This document shows positions 1-9,617 of a stretch of DNA of 64,000 nt, piece by piece. Within the stretch, counting starts at the first letter, position 1; every line of letters starts with the position of its first letter. The position numbers were made by a program, and so were the translations under genes. This stretch comes from Auanema rhodensis (taxonomy: Eukaryota; Nematoda; Chromadorea; Rhabditida; Rhabditidae). The notes below the pieces were generated by a model. It worked only from the letters and a program-made list of their open reading frames with translations, had not been told where the DNA came from and did no database searches. The DNA is taken from the NCBI GenBank assembly GCA_964057225.1, contig OZ059895.1:16080001-16144000 (forward strand). The letters run 5' to 3'.

Positions 1-46
1 GATACCAAACAAGGTATGGCCTGTTAGACTCATTGAGTTGACCATT

Positions 47-207
47 AAACTTACCTGGCTGGGAGCTGCCCGCGATCATCAAGGCGGGCTCTCTACGAAG
101 AGGCCTGATCATTGCACTTTTCGATTGGGCTGACCTGTATGGCAATCTCGAGTTGAGATTCGCCAACAGCTAAATTTTTGCGTTTGGGGATGCGTTCGCG
201 CGTCCCT
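47..207 (+). ncRNA. U1 snRNA, reference copy
   Basis: This is the RNA of the U1 snRNP, which pairs with 5' splice sites to start spliceosome assembly. The 5' end AAACTTACCTGG (47-58) carries the splice-site-pairing core ACTTACCT. Stem-loop 1: 68-73 pairs with 84-89 around loop GATCATCAAG, the U1-70K-type loop. Stem-loop 2: 103-110 pairs with 123-130, and the loop begins with ATTGCAC, the U1A-binding signature. Stem-loop 3: GGC 141-143 with GCC 162-164, and 144-149 with 155-160. Sm site AAATTTTTG at 172-180. Stem-loop 4: 187-194 pairs with 199-206 around a TTCG loop. The length of about 161 nt is normal for the family. The exact 3' end is estimated from stem-loop 4. An antisense open frame of 62-67 codons covers this gene in every unit and is not considered coding. 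Confidence 0.97.
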
Positions 208-449
208 TACAATCTGAAGTATAAATTTCATGCTTGGTAATCAGAATATCGTGAGAGTTTCACGTGAAATCCACGTACATCCACACGCTCACTTCATTTT
301 TGAATTATAATAGCACTTGACCGGTTGTTCTTCATGTTATAAAATTACTTCTATACTACAATTTTTCTTTTCAGGAAATTGTGATCATTGAAGCCAAGGG
401 AGAGACTTAGAATCGTAACGTTGGTATTCTGATAACGTGTAGTCTCATA

Positions 450-521
450 TCCTCGGTAGTATAGTGGTGAGTATCCGCGTCTGTCACATGCGAGACCCGG
501 GTTCAATTCCCGGCCGGGGAG
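450..521 (+). tRNA. tRNA-Asp(GTC), reference copy
   Basis: 72-nt tRNA without intron. The acceptor stem TCCTCGG pairs with CCGGGGA (one T-G wobble), with discriminator G. The anticodon stem CGCGT/ATGCG encloses the loop CTGTCAC, giving anticodon GTC for aspartate. The T arm is CCGGG-TTCAATT-CCCGG. The internal promoter boxes are in place: A box around TAGTATAGTGG and B box GGTTCAATTCC. The tract GAATGTTTTAC follows directly, so TTTT begins four bases after the gene and can serve as Pol III terminator. CCA is not encoded, as expected in eukaryotes. It lies 403 bases downstream of the U1 start on the same strand. Confidence 0.98.
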
Positions 522-773
522 AATGTTTTACACCTGTTCAGTATGTTTTCTTCCAGGTAATGCCCTGAGGGTTAAATTATCCGTAAATGTATTGTTTCAT
601 TGGCTAAATAGTTGTGAACGGGATGGTCGCCAGTACTTTCGGGTTCTTCCCGCTTGAGTTGCAATTAAAACCTGATCGAATGTTTTTCCTCAAGGTTCAG
701 AAATTGAATAAAGTGAAACCCATATGAGATACCAAACAAGGTATGGCCTGTTAGACTCATTGAGTAGACCATT

Positions 774-934
774 AAACTTACCTGGCTGGGAGCTGCCCGC
801 GATCATCAAGGCGGGCTCTCTACGAAGAGGCCTGATCATTGCACTTTTCGATTGGGCTGACCTGTATGGCAATCTCGAGTTGAGATTCGCCAACAGCTAA
901 ATTTTTGCGTTTGGGGATGCGTTCGCGCGTCCCT
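774..934 (+). ncRNA. U1 snRNA
   Basis: Second unit. It matches the copy at 47 over the whole RNA. The base before the 5' flank differs (GAGTAGACC instead of GAGTTGACC). Confidence 0.97.
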
Positions 935-1176
935 TACAATCTGAAGTATAAATTTCATGCTTGGTAATCAGAATATCGTGAGAGTTTCACGTGAAATCCA
1001 CGTACATCCACACGCTCACTTCATTTTTGAATTATAATAGCACTTGACCGGTTGTTCTTCATGTTATAAAATTACTTCTATACTACAATTTTTCTTTTCA
1101 GGAAATTGTGATCATTGAAGCCAAGGGAGAGACTTAGAATCGTAACGTTGGTATTCTGATAACGTGTAGTCTCATA

Positions 1177-1248
1177 TCCTCGGTAGTATAGTGGTGAGTA
1201 TCCGCGTCTGTCACATGCGAGACCCGGGTTCAATTCCCGGCCGGGGAG
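1177..1248 (+). tRNA. tRNA-Asp(GTC)
   Basis: Same as the copy at 450, with the same TTTT downstream. Confidence 0.98.
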
Positions 1249-1500
1249 AATGTTTTACACCTGTTCAGTATGTTTTCTTCCAGGTAATGCCCTGAGGGTT
1301 AAATTATCCGTAAATGTATTGTTTCATTGGCTAAATAGTTGTGAACGGGATGGTCGCCAATACTTTCGGGTTCTTCCCGCTTGAGTTGCAATTAAAACCT
1401 GATCGAATGTTTTTCCTCAAGATTCAGAAATTGAATAAAGTGAAACCCATATGAGATACCAAACAAGGTATGGCCTGTTAGACTCATTGAGTTGACCAAT

Positions 1501-1661
1501 AAACTTACCTGGCTGGGAGCTGCCCGCGATCATCAAGGCGGGCTCTCTACGAAGAGGCCTGATCATTGCACTTTTCGATTGGGCTGACCTGTATGGCAAT
1601 CTCGAGTTGAGATTCGCCAACAGCTAAATTTTTGCGTTTGGGGATGCGTTCGCGCGTCCCT
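1501..1661 (+). ncRNA. U1 snRNA
   Basis: Third unit. The RNA is unchanged; the 5' flank reads CCAAT instead of CCATT and the 3' flank switches to the CTCGAATATTAAT type. Confidence 0.96.
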
Positions 1662-1903
1662 TACAATCTCGAATATTAATTTCATGCTTAGTAATCAGAA
1701 TATCGTGAGAGTTTCACGTGAAATCCACGTACATCCACACGCTCACTTCATTTTTGAATTATAATAGCACTTGACCGGTTGTTCTTCATGTTATAAAATT
1801 ACTTCTATACTACAATTTTTCTTTTCAGGAAATTGTGATCATTGAAGCCAAGGGAGAGACTTAGAATCGTAACGTTGGTATTCTGATAACGTGTAATCTC
1901 ATA

Positions 1904-1975
1904 TCCTCGGTAGTATAGTGGTGAGTATCCGCGTCTGTCACATGCGAGACCCGGGTTCAATTCCCGGCCGGGGAG
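1904..1975 (+). tRNA. tRNA-Asp(GTC)
   Basis: Unchanged copy. The spacer behind it is interrupted 68 bases later by the Merlin element. Confidence 0.98.
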
Positions 1976-2043
1976 AATGTTTTACACCTGTTCAGTATGT
2001 TTTCTTCCAGGTAATGCCCTGAGGGTTAAATTATCCGTAAATG

Positions 2044-3316
2044 GGTTCAAGTGCAGTTTCCCCCCCCCCCCGGCCCTAAGCCCCGCCTCTTTTGCCGAAA
2101 AGCACACAGTTGCTTAAAAAGTAAAAAAATTATAATAAATATCAAATAAAAAACAATCGATATCTCGAAGTCAATCTGACAGCATGTTCGCTCTAAGAGA
2201 TAAAGTTGCAACTAAAGAAAGTGCAATTCGATTTTTGCAAGAAAAGGGGTTGTTACCAGATGCTATGATCTGTAGCCTCTGCCAATCTGAAATGAAGCTC
2301 TCAATAGAGCGTGAACGGTGGAGATGCCCCAAAAAAAGCTGTAGGAAAGAACAGCAATTAAAAAAAAGAACAGTTTTAGAAGGTATAGCTTCACATTTAA
2401 GATGTAAATAATTAAAATTAAATAGGTTCTCACTTATCGTATTCCAACTTCATACTCTTCATTTACTGTTGGACAAAGGAGTATACTACAGTTCAATTTT
2501 GCAAAGATGAGCTGGGAATAGGATCCAATCATACTGTAGTAGATTATAATAATTTTTTACGTGAAGTCTGTGCCCACTCTCTTTTAAAAAATCCAGTTAA
2601 AATAGGGGGCCCTAATATGACTGTAGAGATAGATGAGACCCTTGTATCTAAGCGTAAATATAATGTTGGTAGGGTTAAGCCAGAGCAATGGGTGTTTGGG
2701 GGGATATGTCGTGAGACAAAGGAATGTTTTTTGTATGCAGTGCCTGATAGAAGTAGAGCTACTCTCCAGGAATGTATTGAGTTCTCAATAAATCCTGGAA
2801 GTACTATAATATCAGACTGCTGGCGCGCTTATGGGGGGTTAGAATCTTTAAACAAGCAATACACCCATCTGACGGTTAACCATTCATATAATTTTGTTGA
2901 CCCCGAAACCGCAGCTCATACTAATACTATAGAGGGAGTTTGGAACATTGCGAAAGCCAAATTTAAGCGTTTATGGGGGGTACAGACTCACATGTTAGAT
3001 GGTTATTTGTGTGAATTTATGTGGCGCCGTAGACACATAAATTCAGACCTTTTTGAAAATATGTTATGTGATATAAATGATTTTATGAATGATATTAATA
3101 ACCGTGAATAATAAAAATATTATAATTAAATTTAATCAAAAGAAAATCAAAACTAAACACCGAGAATGGGGGGTAAACCCCCCAAACCCCCCGTTCTGAA
3201 AGGTATGTCTCCCGCCGGTTTAAAATTATACAGGTTGACAAAAAGTATGCACCGTTTGGCAAAAGAGGCGGGGCTTAGGCGGGGGGGGGGGGGGGGGGGG
3301 GAAACTGCACTAGAGC
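2044..3316. mobile_element. Merlin-type DNA transposon
   Basis: 1,273-bp element. The left end GGTTCAAGTGCAGTTTC and the reverse complement of the right end, GGCTCTAGTGCAGTTTC, form terminal inverted repeats; both continue into a C-run (G-run on the right) and a shared CTAAGCCCCGCCTCTTTTGCC-type stretch. It is flanked by a 9-bp duplication CCGTAAATG (2035-2043 and 3317-3325) in the U1/tRNA unit spacer. Ends starting with GG, 8-9-bp duplications and an IS1016/ISXO2-like transposase are the hallmarks of Merlin (family knowledge). The transposase is broken, so this copy is not autonomous. Confidence 0.92.
2184..3111 (+). pseudogene. Merlin transposase (IS1595/ISXO2-like), broken
   Basis: Two pieces of a DDE transposase. 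The first open frame (2184-2411, 75 codons) has a zinc-binding head with CSLC and, later, WRCPKKSC. The second (2617-3111, 164 codons) holds the catalytic core: D6 in VEIDETL, D67 in IISDCWRAY and E106 in HTNTIEGVW, the spacing expected of ISXO2-like enzymes. Between them (2412-2616) all frames carry stops, so the reading frame has decayed. The first residues of the second piece come directly before the first catalytic Asp, so little of the core itself is missing. It lies inside the Merlin element and would have excised and inserted it. Confidence 0.88.
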
Positions 3317-3509
3317 CCGTAAATGTATTGTTTCATTGGCTAAATAGTTGTGAACGGGATGGTCGCCAATACTTTCGGGTTCTTCCCGCTTGAGTTGCAA
3401 TTAAAACCTGATCGAATGTTTTTCCTCAAGATTCAGAAATTGAATAAAGTGAAACCCATATGAGATACCAAACAAGGTATGGCCTGTTAGACTCATTGAG
3501 TTGACCATT

Positions 3510-3670
3510 AAACTTACCTGGCTGGGAGCTGCCCGCGATCATCAAGGCGGGCTCTCTACGAAGAGGCCTGATCATTGCACTTTTCGATTGGGCTGACCTG
3601 TATGGCAATCTCGAGTTGAGATTCGCCAACAGCTAAATTTTTGCGTTTGGGGATGCGTTCGCGCGTCCCT
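3510..3670 (+). ncRNA. U1 snRNA
   Basis: First unit after the Merlin insertion. The RNA is unchanged; the flank directly after stem-loop 4 reads CCCTTATAATC instead of CCCTTACAATC. Confidence 0.96.
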
Positions 3671-3912
3671 TATAATCTGAAGTATAAATTTCATGCTTGG
3701 TAATCAGAATATCGTGAGAGTTTCACGTGAAATCCACGTACATCCACACGCTCACTTCATTTTTGAATTATAATAGCACTTGACCGGTTGTTCTTCATGT
3801 TATAAAATTACTTCTATACTACAATTTTTCTTTTCAGGAAATTGTGATCATTGAAGCCAAGGGAGAGACTTAGAATCGTAACGTTGGTATTCTGATAACG
3901 TGTAGTCTCATA

Positions 3913-3984
3913 TCCTCGGTAGTATAGTGGTGAGTATCCGCGTCTGTCACATGCGAGACCCGGGTTCAATTCCCGGCCGGGGAG
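3913..3984 (+). tRNA. tRNA-Asp(GTC)
   Basis: Unchanged copy, 403 bases after the U1 start of its unit. Confidence 0.98.
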
Positions 3985-4236
3985 AATGTTTTACACCTGT
4001 TCAGTATGTTTTCTTCCAGGTAATGCCCTGAGGGTTAAATTATCCGTAAATGTATTGTTTCATTGGCTAAATAGTTGTGAACGGGATGGTCGCCAACACT
4101 TTCGGGTTCTTCCCGCTTGAGTTGCAATTAAAACATGATCGAATGTTTTTCCTCAAGATTCAGAAATTGAATAAAGTGAAACCCATATGAGATACCAAAC
4201 AAGGTATGGCCTGTTAGACTCATTGAGTTGACCATT

Positions 4237-4376
4237 AAACTTACCTGGCTGGGAGCTGCCCGCGATCATCAAGGCGGGCTCTCTACGAAGAGGCCTGATC
4301 ATTGCACTTTTCGATTGGGCTGACCTGTATGGCAATCTCGAGTTGAGAATCGCCAACAGCTAAATTTTTGCGTTTG
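4237..4376 (+). pseudogene. U1 snRNA, stem-loop 4 deleted
   Basis: It keeps the 5' end, stem-loops 1-3 and the Sm site but stops at GCGTTTG: the stem-loop 4 sequence and a few flanking bases (about 29) are missing, and TTCTGAAG follows at once. One base in stem-loop 3 is also changed (GAGAATCGCC). Stem-loop 4 helps U1 biogenesis, so this copy is probably non-functional. Confidence 0.9.
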
Positions 4377-4559
4377 TTCTGAAGTATTAATTTCATGCTT
4401 GGTGATCAGAATATCTTGAGAGTTTCACGTGAAATCCACGTACATCCACACGCTGACTTCATTTTTGAATTATAATAGCACTTGACCGGTTGTTCTTCAT
4501 GTTATAAAGTTACTTCTATACTACAATTTTTCTTTTCAGGAAATTGTGATCATCGAAGC

Positions 4560-5481
4560 GTAGTCAATGTAGTCTATAAGATGTGCGATATAGTGTTCCA
4601 GATGTAGCGGTATTAATAGAGCATAATGGATAAACATAAGACTCATGAAAAGAAAGGTTTATTCTACGTAATGGTTACAATAAGTTACGATAAGAAATAA
4701 AGAGATATAAACTATAGGTGAGTTCCGAGGAGATGACAAGCCATCCTTAGTCATTCCATGAGACAGAACTAAAGTCTGAGTTCCATACAAAAGGCGTGTC
4801 AGCTCCTCTCGTCTCTTGTCGTCTAGTTCTAACCCGCCTGCTACATATTGATCATCCGGATGGAACGTGCCATTTTTTCGAGTTTATGTCGCGTCCTCGC
4901 GACTATCAAAATGTGTGGCTTGTTTCAATCGTAGCAAGAGGTTTAGAGGTTTTACATGTTAAAATACATTGTTGTTGTGCAAATAATACAAAATTATACA
5001 ATATTAACCTTAACAATATTGTCTAAAAAGGATTTAATAAGTTTTAAGTAAAATAATACATGAGTATAGAGCAAAAACACAATCTTTTAAGAATACTAGA
5101 GCTATATTTTGTCAGCGAAAGTGCATGAAAGTAGCTTTTTGGGCACGACGCTGTGTGTCTAACCAATATAGAGCAGAGTAGCGAGAGCTAAGTTATATTC
5201 TCAATGAAGCTAGACTGTTTCTTCAGCTTTGAAAGAAAACATTATTTCTTGGAATTATTAAAACAATCCCATATAATTTCCAGAAATGAACTTTTATGAT
5301 AATTTGTAGCTATTATTATTATATTTTTTTTTCGATGTGCTTGAAACATGACTGCTCATTAAGTTATAGCTTACTGCTCATCTATCTATTGCTTGTGTTG
5401 GTAAAATTAATTTTTAGCTCTAGTTTCCTTAAAAAGATTTTATGCAGAATGTTTAACAATAGTGTAATCAATGTGGTTGTT
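4560..5481 (-). other. putative 3' non-coding/LTR region of the retroelement
   Basis: This stretch lies downstream of the integrase tail on the minus strand. It has no convincing gene. A minus-strand AATAAA is present at 4658-4663, as expected in a 3' LTR, but I found no matching second LTR at the other end, so the LTR label rests on position only. The small open frames here look random. Confidence 0.35.
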
Positions 5482-6048
5482 TTATCTTCTTCTTGATGGT
5501 ATCCAATTATGATCTGATGGGTCTTCTGAGTCAATTTCGGTGTCTAATTCTTCATTATTGTTTCCGTGTATAACTTCGATAATTTCAATGTCACTGTCGT
5601 TATCTGAGTCGCTGTTTCTAGCTTTGGAGCGAGTGTTGTGCGCTGCTCCATATGTTGAACTTCGATTGAAAAGTTTCAAGTTGTCTTTGTGTATATCTTG
5701 GAGTTTTCCAAAAGGATTCTTGATTTGTACCATTGATCCTTTTATTTTGATGACCTCAAAGGGTCCATCATAACATTTCCTCAGCTTCTGACCTATTTTA
5801 TGTGACTTAATGGTCAACATAACTTGGTCTCCTTCACGGATGTCCCTTTCTTCAATTGGTTGTCTTGAATCGTGTTTCTTCTTTGCTTGTTGCTGATATT
5901 TTTCCAAGTTGTCTTGAATCACGTGGTTTGCTTCGGTTAATTTGCATTTCTTTAATGTTGGAGGCATGAGTAGTGCTCCCCCTATTGCTTTTGTGCATGC
6001 TTGGTAGCTTGATGCACAAGGCAGCAGTATTGCTGCTGTTAATGCCAT
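5482..6048 (-). pseudogene. retroelement integrase C-terminal tail, chimeric head
   Basis: 188-codon open frame. From about residue 40 it reads like the end of a Gypsy-type integrase: KKKHDSRQPIEERDIREGDQ, then KIGQKLRKCYDGPFEV, then IHKDNLKLF, followed by an acidic tail rich in D, E and S. The catalytic core, reverse transcriptase and protease are absent: pol has been deleted between the gag end (6121) and this tail. The first 40 residues are different: hydrophobic, signal-peptide-like, with several cysteines. They do not fit integrase and may be the start of an envelope-like frame brought in by the deletion (inference). The protein could not integrate DNA. Confidence 0.7.
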
Positions 6049-6120
6049 TACAACAGTTAATGAGAGTGGTGAAAGAGAGATGGAGTTAACTCTTGAAGAG
6101 CTCCTATTTCTTCCTCTCGA

Positions 6121-6546
6121 TTAGTTTCTTCGTTCTTTAAATTGTACTCGCCTTTGTTCATTTCTTCCTCCTTGATTGTTATATCGAGGATTATAATTAT
6201 TTTGATACCAATTAGTACCATTATTGCTGTTTTGACGCTCGTTATTTCTTCCAAAATTATTTGGACGGCGATTATTTCCAAAATTATTATTACGTTGTGG
6301 GAAATTGTTATAATTTGAACGGTTTTTATTTGTTTGATAATTTTGATAATTTTGATTACCGCGCTGGTAACTTCGGTCAAACGTTCTGTTATCTCTTCTC
6401 TCTTTATTGCGCGTAAAGGGAGCTAGTGCTTGGTTAACTGCATTCACTAGCATCGCCTGAGTGTCTGCCGTCTGGTTGAATATTGATTCTTCCCAGCGAG
6501 CAGCCTCAATCGCCTCAGCAAAGGTTTTGGGCCTTGCTCGGATCAC
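6121..6546 (-). pseudogene. retroelement Gag, C-terminal part
   Basis: 141 codons. It starts with the typical end of a Gag capsid domain (RARPKTFAEAIEAARWEE) and goes on into a very Asn/Arg/Tyr-rich tail that would bind RNA; no CCHC knuckle is seen. It is in frame with the upstream Gag part but separated by one TGA. The second retroelement copy reads GGA at that place, so the TGA is a mutation in this copy. Confidence 0.75.
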
Positions 6547-7284
6547 TCATGCCTTCAGAGTATTTTTAAGTCCTCTCAGGAAGGTTGATCGTAGTATGTG
6601 ATCATTATGTGGGTCGTCGCTGGCAAAAGCACTAAGGCTTATTGTTCGCAAAGCCTGAGCAAAGGCATCAATCGAAATATCCCCTTGACTAGTGTTTTGA
6701 AGGCTGATCAGTGCTGGGTCCTGATTATATTTAGGGCAGAGCTTTGATGTTAAAGCTGCTAACAAATCGTTCCATGAACCCGATGTTTTAAGGTGTTCAA
6801 GAGTTTGTTTGTATGCTTCTTCTGCCGCATCATTTTTAAGAAGCAACGGCAGAAGAGTCAACCTTTCAGGTATTACTAGGCCAAGTGCATTAGCGAAGAC
6901 ATTAAATATAGCGGTAAAGTCGCGGAAATTGCGGGTACCGTCATAAACAGGGCAGTAGAGAGATGTCAAAACTTGGGCAATTGTTGTTTTCCCCGCTCCG
7001 GGTAAATTGGTGGCGGGCTCAGTCATTTTTTTCGGAACAGTTATTACTGTATATGCAGATCTTGAACTTCCTGAAGTAGGAGTAATGTGCTCTGTTTGGT
7101 TATATTGGTTAGGTATCGTCAATTCGTCTAATCTTGGACTATTGAGAATTGGGGTTGATGTTTGTGGGTTATTTTTCAAAAGTTTTCTCTGCTCCGGTGA
7201 GGTGATTGGAGATAACGTATAGCGCGTGTATGTATTGGGTATTGTAGCAAGTCGCTGTGCTCGGCTAGATTTTGAGCGATTCAA
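6547..7284 (-). pseudogene. retroelement Gag, capsid part
   Basis: 245 codons. It has an N-terminal Ser/Thr/Pro-rich stretch, then a capsid-like region (FRDFTAIFNVFANALGL, then LPLLLKNDAAEEAYKQ, SGSWNDLLAALTSKL, and FLRGLKNTLKA). This is the structural protein of an LTR retrotransposon. The first codon is a TTG overlapping the TGA of the upstream frame (T-TGA), so the protein is unlikely to start here; the two frames are probably parts of one Gag read by frameshift or separated by an old mutation. It ends in a TGA that the copy at 17954 does not have. Confidence 0.75.
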
Positions 7285-7710
7285 TAAATCAACGACTTTG
7301 TTTTTAAGAGATTGTAAGCCTGTTGTTGAAGGTGAACCAGTAGGTTCTTGACTTGAGAGAGAGAGAGAGAGATATCAGAATTATTTAGATTTTTATTATT
7401 TTTATGTATATTGGAAGAGCGTACCTTTTTTTTCGTAGTGGTGTTCGGTGTCTGTTCGTCTATGACCAAGGGTCGCTCGTCGTCTCCAGATGGTATGTAG
7501 TCCAGATTACTAGAACGTTCTGAAGGAGAAAAACGTACCTGCACGGGGCGTGTAAAATTTTTCCACGTTAGGCTTCTCCTCTGCTGTCTCTTCGTTGATG
7601 ATAGCGACACTTTGCGCGCTAATTCGGCCTCTGGTTACCGGAGCTGAATCGCGTGGATCCGGGTTGGAGTGTGTACTAAGAGGTACTTCTGAGTTATACC
7701 TTCTCTCCAC
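7281..7710 (-). pseudogene. Gag N-terminal part, triplication copy 1, frameshifted
   Basis: It would encode about 144 residues, but an extra A in GGAGAAAAACG near 7527 splits it into two frames (7510-7710 and 7281-7610). The sequence is polar and rich in Pro, Ser and Asn, ends in a leucine/glutamine-rich segment (QVKNLLVHLQQQAYNLLKTK), and stops with TGA overlapping the TTG that opens the capsid frame. No ATG start was found: the frame opens at GTG, and open codons without Met extend further upstream. Confidence 0.7.
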
Positions 7711-8231
7711 CTTGTTAAGGCTCTTGGTTTGAAAAAACCTCGAGTGTCTGATTACGTGTGGGATTTTGAGACGTTAGGGAGTGTTGTGGATAAGGAGTTT
7801 TAGAAAAGGGGTGAGAAAGCTGTGAGTAACTGGTTTGTATAGTCGGCGTTAAGGAATGAATCTAAGTTGTGGCCTTTAACAGAGATCCGCCTACTACCGT
7901 ATGAAAGTTTTGGACTTTGTTCGCTTTCCAATTCAATATTCTTAAATGTATATAATTTAACCAGTTTGTATGTGTTCAAAAATGTTCAGTGCTCACTTGA
8001 TTGATGCCTGAGCAATCTCATTAGTCCTTATTCCCATTTTTTTCTTTTTCTGACGATTCTGATCTTCTTGGACTCACGAGTGATCGAAAATGACACGAAA
8101 ATGGACTTTGGTAAATGTTCAAAGGATTTTAGCGGTTCTCATAATGTACATTCGTAATAGCATCACTCTTTAAGGAAGCAATTTAGAAAATGAATGAGTA
8201 CCGTAGTCCCATCATGATCAGAAAGAAAAAT

Positions 8232-8661
8232 TCAATAAATCAACGACTTTGTTTTTAAGAGATTGTAAGCCTGTTGTTGAAGGTGAACCAGTAGGTTCTT
8301 GACTTGAGAGAGAGAGAGAGAGATATCAGAATTATTTAGATTTTTATTATTTTTATGTATATTGGAAGAGCGTACCTTTTTTTTCGTAGTGGTGTTCGGT
8401 GTCTGTTCGTCTACGACCAAGGGTCGCTCGTCGTCTCCAGATGGTATGTAGTCCAGATCACTAGAACGTTCTGAAGGAGAAAAACGTACCTGCACGGGGC
8501 GTGTAAAATTTTTCCACGTTAGGCTTCTCCTCTGCTGTCTCTTCGTTGATGATAGCGACACTTTGCGCGCTAATTCGGCCTCTGGTTACTGGAGCTGAAT
8601 CGCGTGGATCCGGGTTGGAGTGTGTACTAAGAGGTACTTCTGAGTTATACCTTCTCTCCAC
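8232..8661 (-). pseudogene. Gag N-terminal part, triplication copy 2, frameshifted
   Basis: Same frameshift (extra A near 8478) as copy 1, so copies 1 and 2 share a more recent origin. Downstream lies the next leader instead of the capsid part, so it is a dead end. Confidence 0.7.
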
Positions 8662-9182
8662 CTTGTTAGGGCTCTTGGTTTGAAAAAACCTCGAGTGTCT
8701 GATTACGTGTGGGATTTTGAGACGTTAGGGAGTGTTGTGGATAAGGAGTTTTAGAAAAGGGGTGAGAAAGCTGTGAGTAACTGGTTTGTATAGTCGGCGT
8801 TAAGGAATGAATCTAAGTTGTGGCCTTTAACAGAGATCCGCCTACTACCGTATGAAAGTTTTGGACTTTGTTCGTTTTCCAATTCAATATTCTTAAATGT
8901 ATATAATTTAACCAGTTTGTATGTGTTCAAAAATGTTCAGTGCTCACTTGATTGATGCCTGAGCAATCTCATTAGTCCTTATTCCCATTTTTTTCTTTTT
9001 CTGACGATTCTGATCTTCTTGGACTCACGAGTGATCGAAAATGCCACGAAAATGGACTTTGGTAAATGTTCAAAGGATTTTAGCGGTTCTCATAATGTAC
9101 ATTCGTAATAGCATCACTCTTTAAGGAAGCAATTTAGAAAATGAATGAGTACCGTAGTCCCATCATGATCAGAAAGAAAAAT

Positions 9183-9617
9183 TCAATAAATCAACGACTT
9201 TGTTTTTAAGAGATTGTAAGCCTGTTGTTGAAGGTGAACCAGTAGATTCTTGACTTGAGAGAGAGAGAGAGAGAGAGAGATATCAGAATTATTTAGATTT
9301 TTATTATTTTTATGTATATTGGAAGAGCGTACCTTTTTTTTCGTAGTGGTGTTCGGTGTCTGTTCGTCTATGACCAAGGGTCGCTCGTCGTCTCCAGATG
9401 GTATGTAGTCCAGATCACTAGAACGTTCTGAAGGAGAAAACGTACCTGCACGGGGCGTGTAAAATTTTTCCACGTTAGGCTTCTCCTCTGCTGTCTCTTC
9501 GTTGATGATAGCGACACTTTGCGCGCTAATTCGGCCTCTGGTTACTGGAGCTGAATCGCGTGGATCCGGGTTGGAGTGTGTACTAAGAGGTACTTCTGAG
9601 TTATACCTTCTCTCCAC
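9183..9617 (-). pseudogene. Gag N-terminal part, triplication copy 3, frame open
   Basis: 144 codons in one frame: it lacks the extra A of copies 1 and 2, and has a longer (GA)n run encoding SLSLSLS. It is open but isolated from the capsid part. Confidence 0.65.

Larger units (their letters stand above)
1..4559 (+). repeat. 727-bp tandem array, U1 snRNA + tRNA-Asp units, left block
   Basis: Direct repeats with a period of exactly 727 bases (U1 starts at 47, 774, 1501; tRNA starts at 450, 1177, 1904). Each unit runs U1 snRNA, about 240 bases of spacer, tRNA-Asp, then about 250 bases of spacer. The third spacer is split by a Merlin transposon at 2044-3316; the unit resumes at 3317 and continues to about 4559, where it breaks off just after the motif GATCATCGAAG and before the expected tRNA. 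The units are nearly identical, so they are probably homogenised by unequal exchange or gene conversion (inference). Confidence 0.97.

Noticed and set aside
215-330. Candidate spliced-leader RNA between U1 and tRNA (CTTG|GTAATC with an ATTTTTG further on)
   Set aside because: The donor-like GTAATC is GTGATT in the other unit type, no typical leader 5' end exists, and the folding was not convincing.
690-893. Antisense 62-67-codon frame (MANLNSRLPYRS...) repeated in every 727-bp unit
   Set aside because: It lies exactly opposite the U1 snRNA. Its conservation is explained by U1 and by the repeat, and it has no protein-like features.
4796-5026. 76-codon plus-strand frame near 4.8 kb
   Set aside because: No protein-like features; it lies in the presumed LTR/3' region of the retroelement on the opposite strand.
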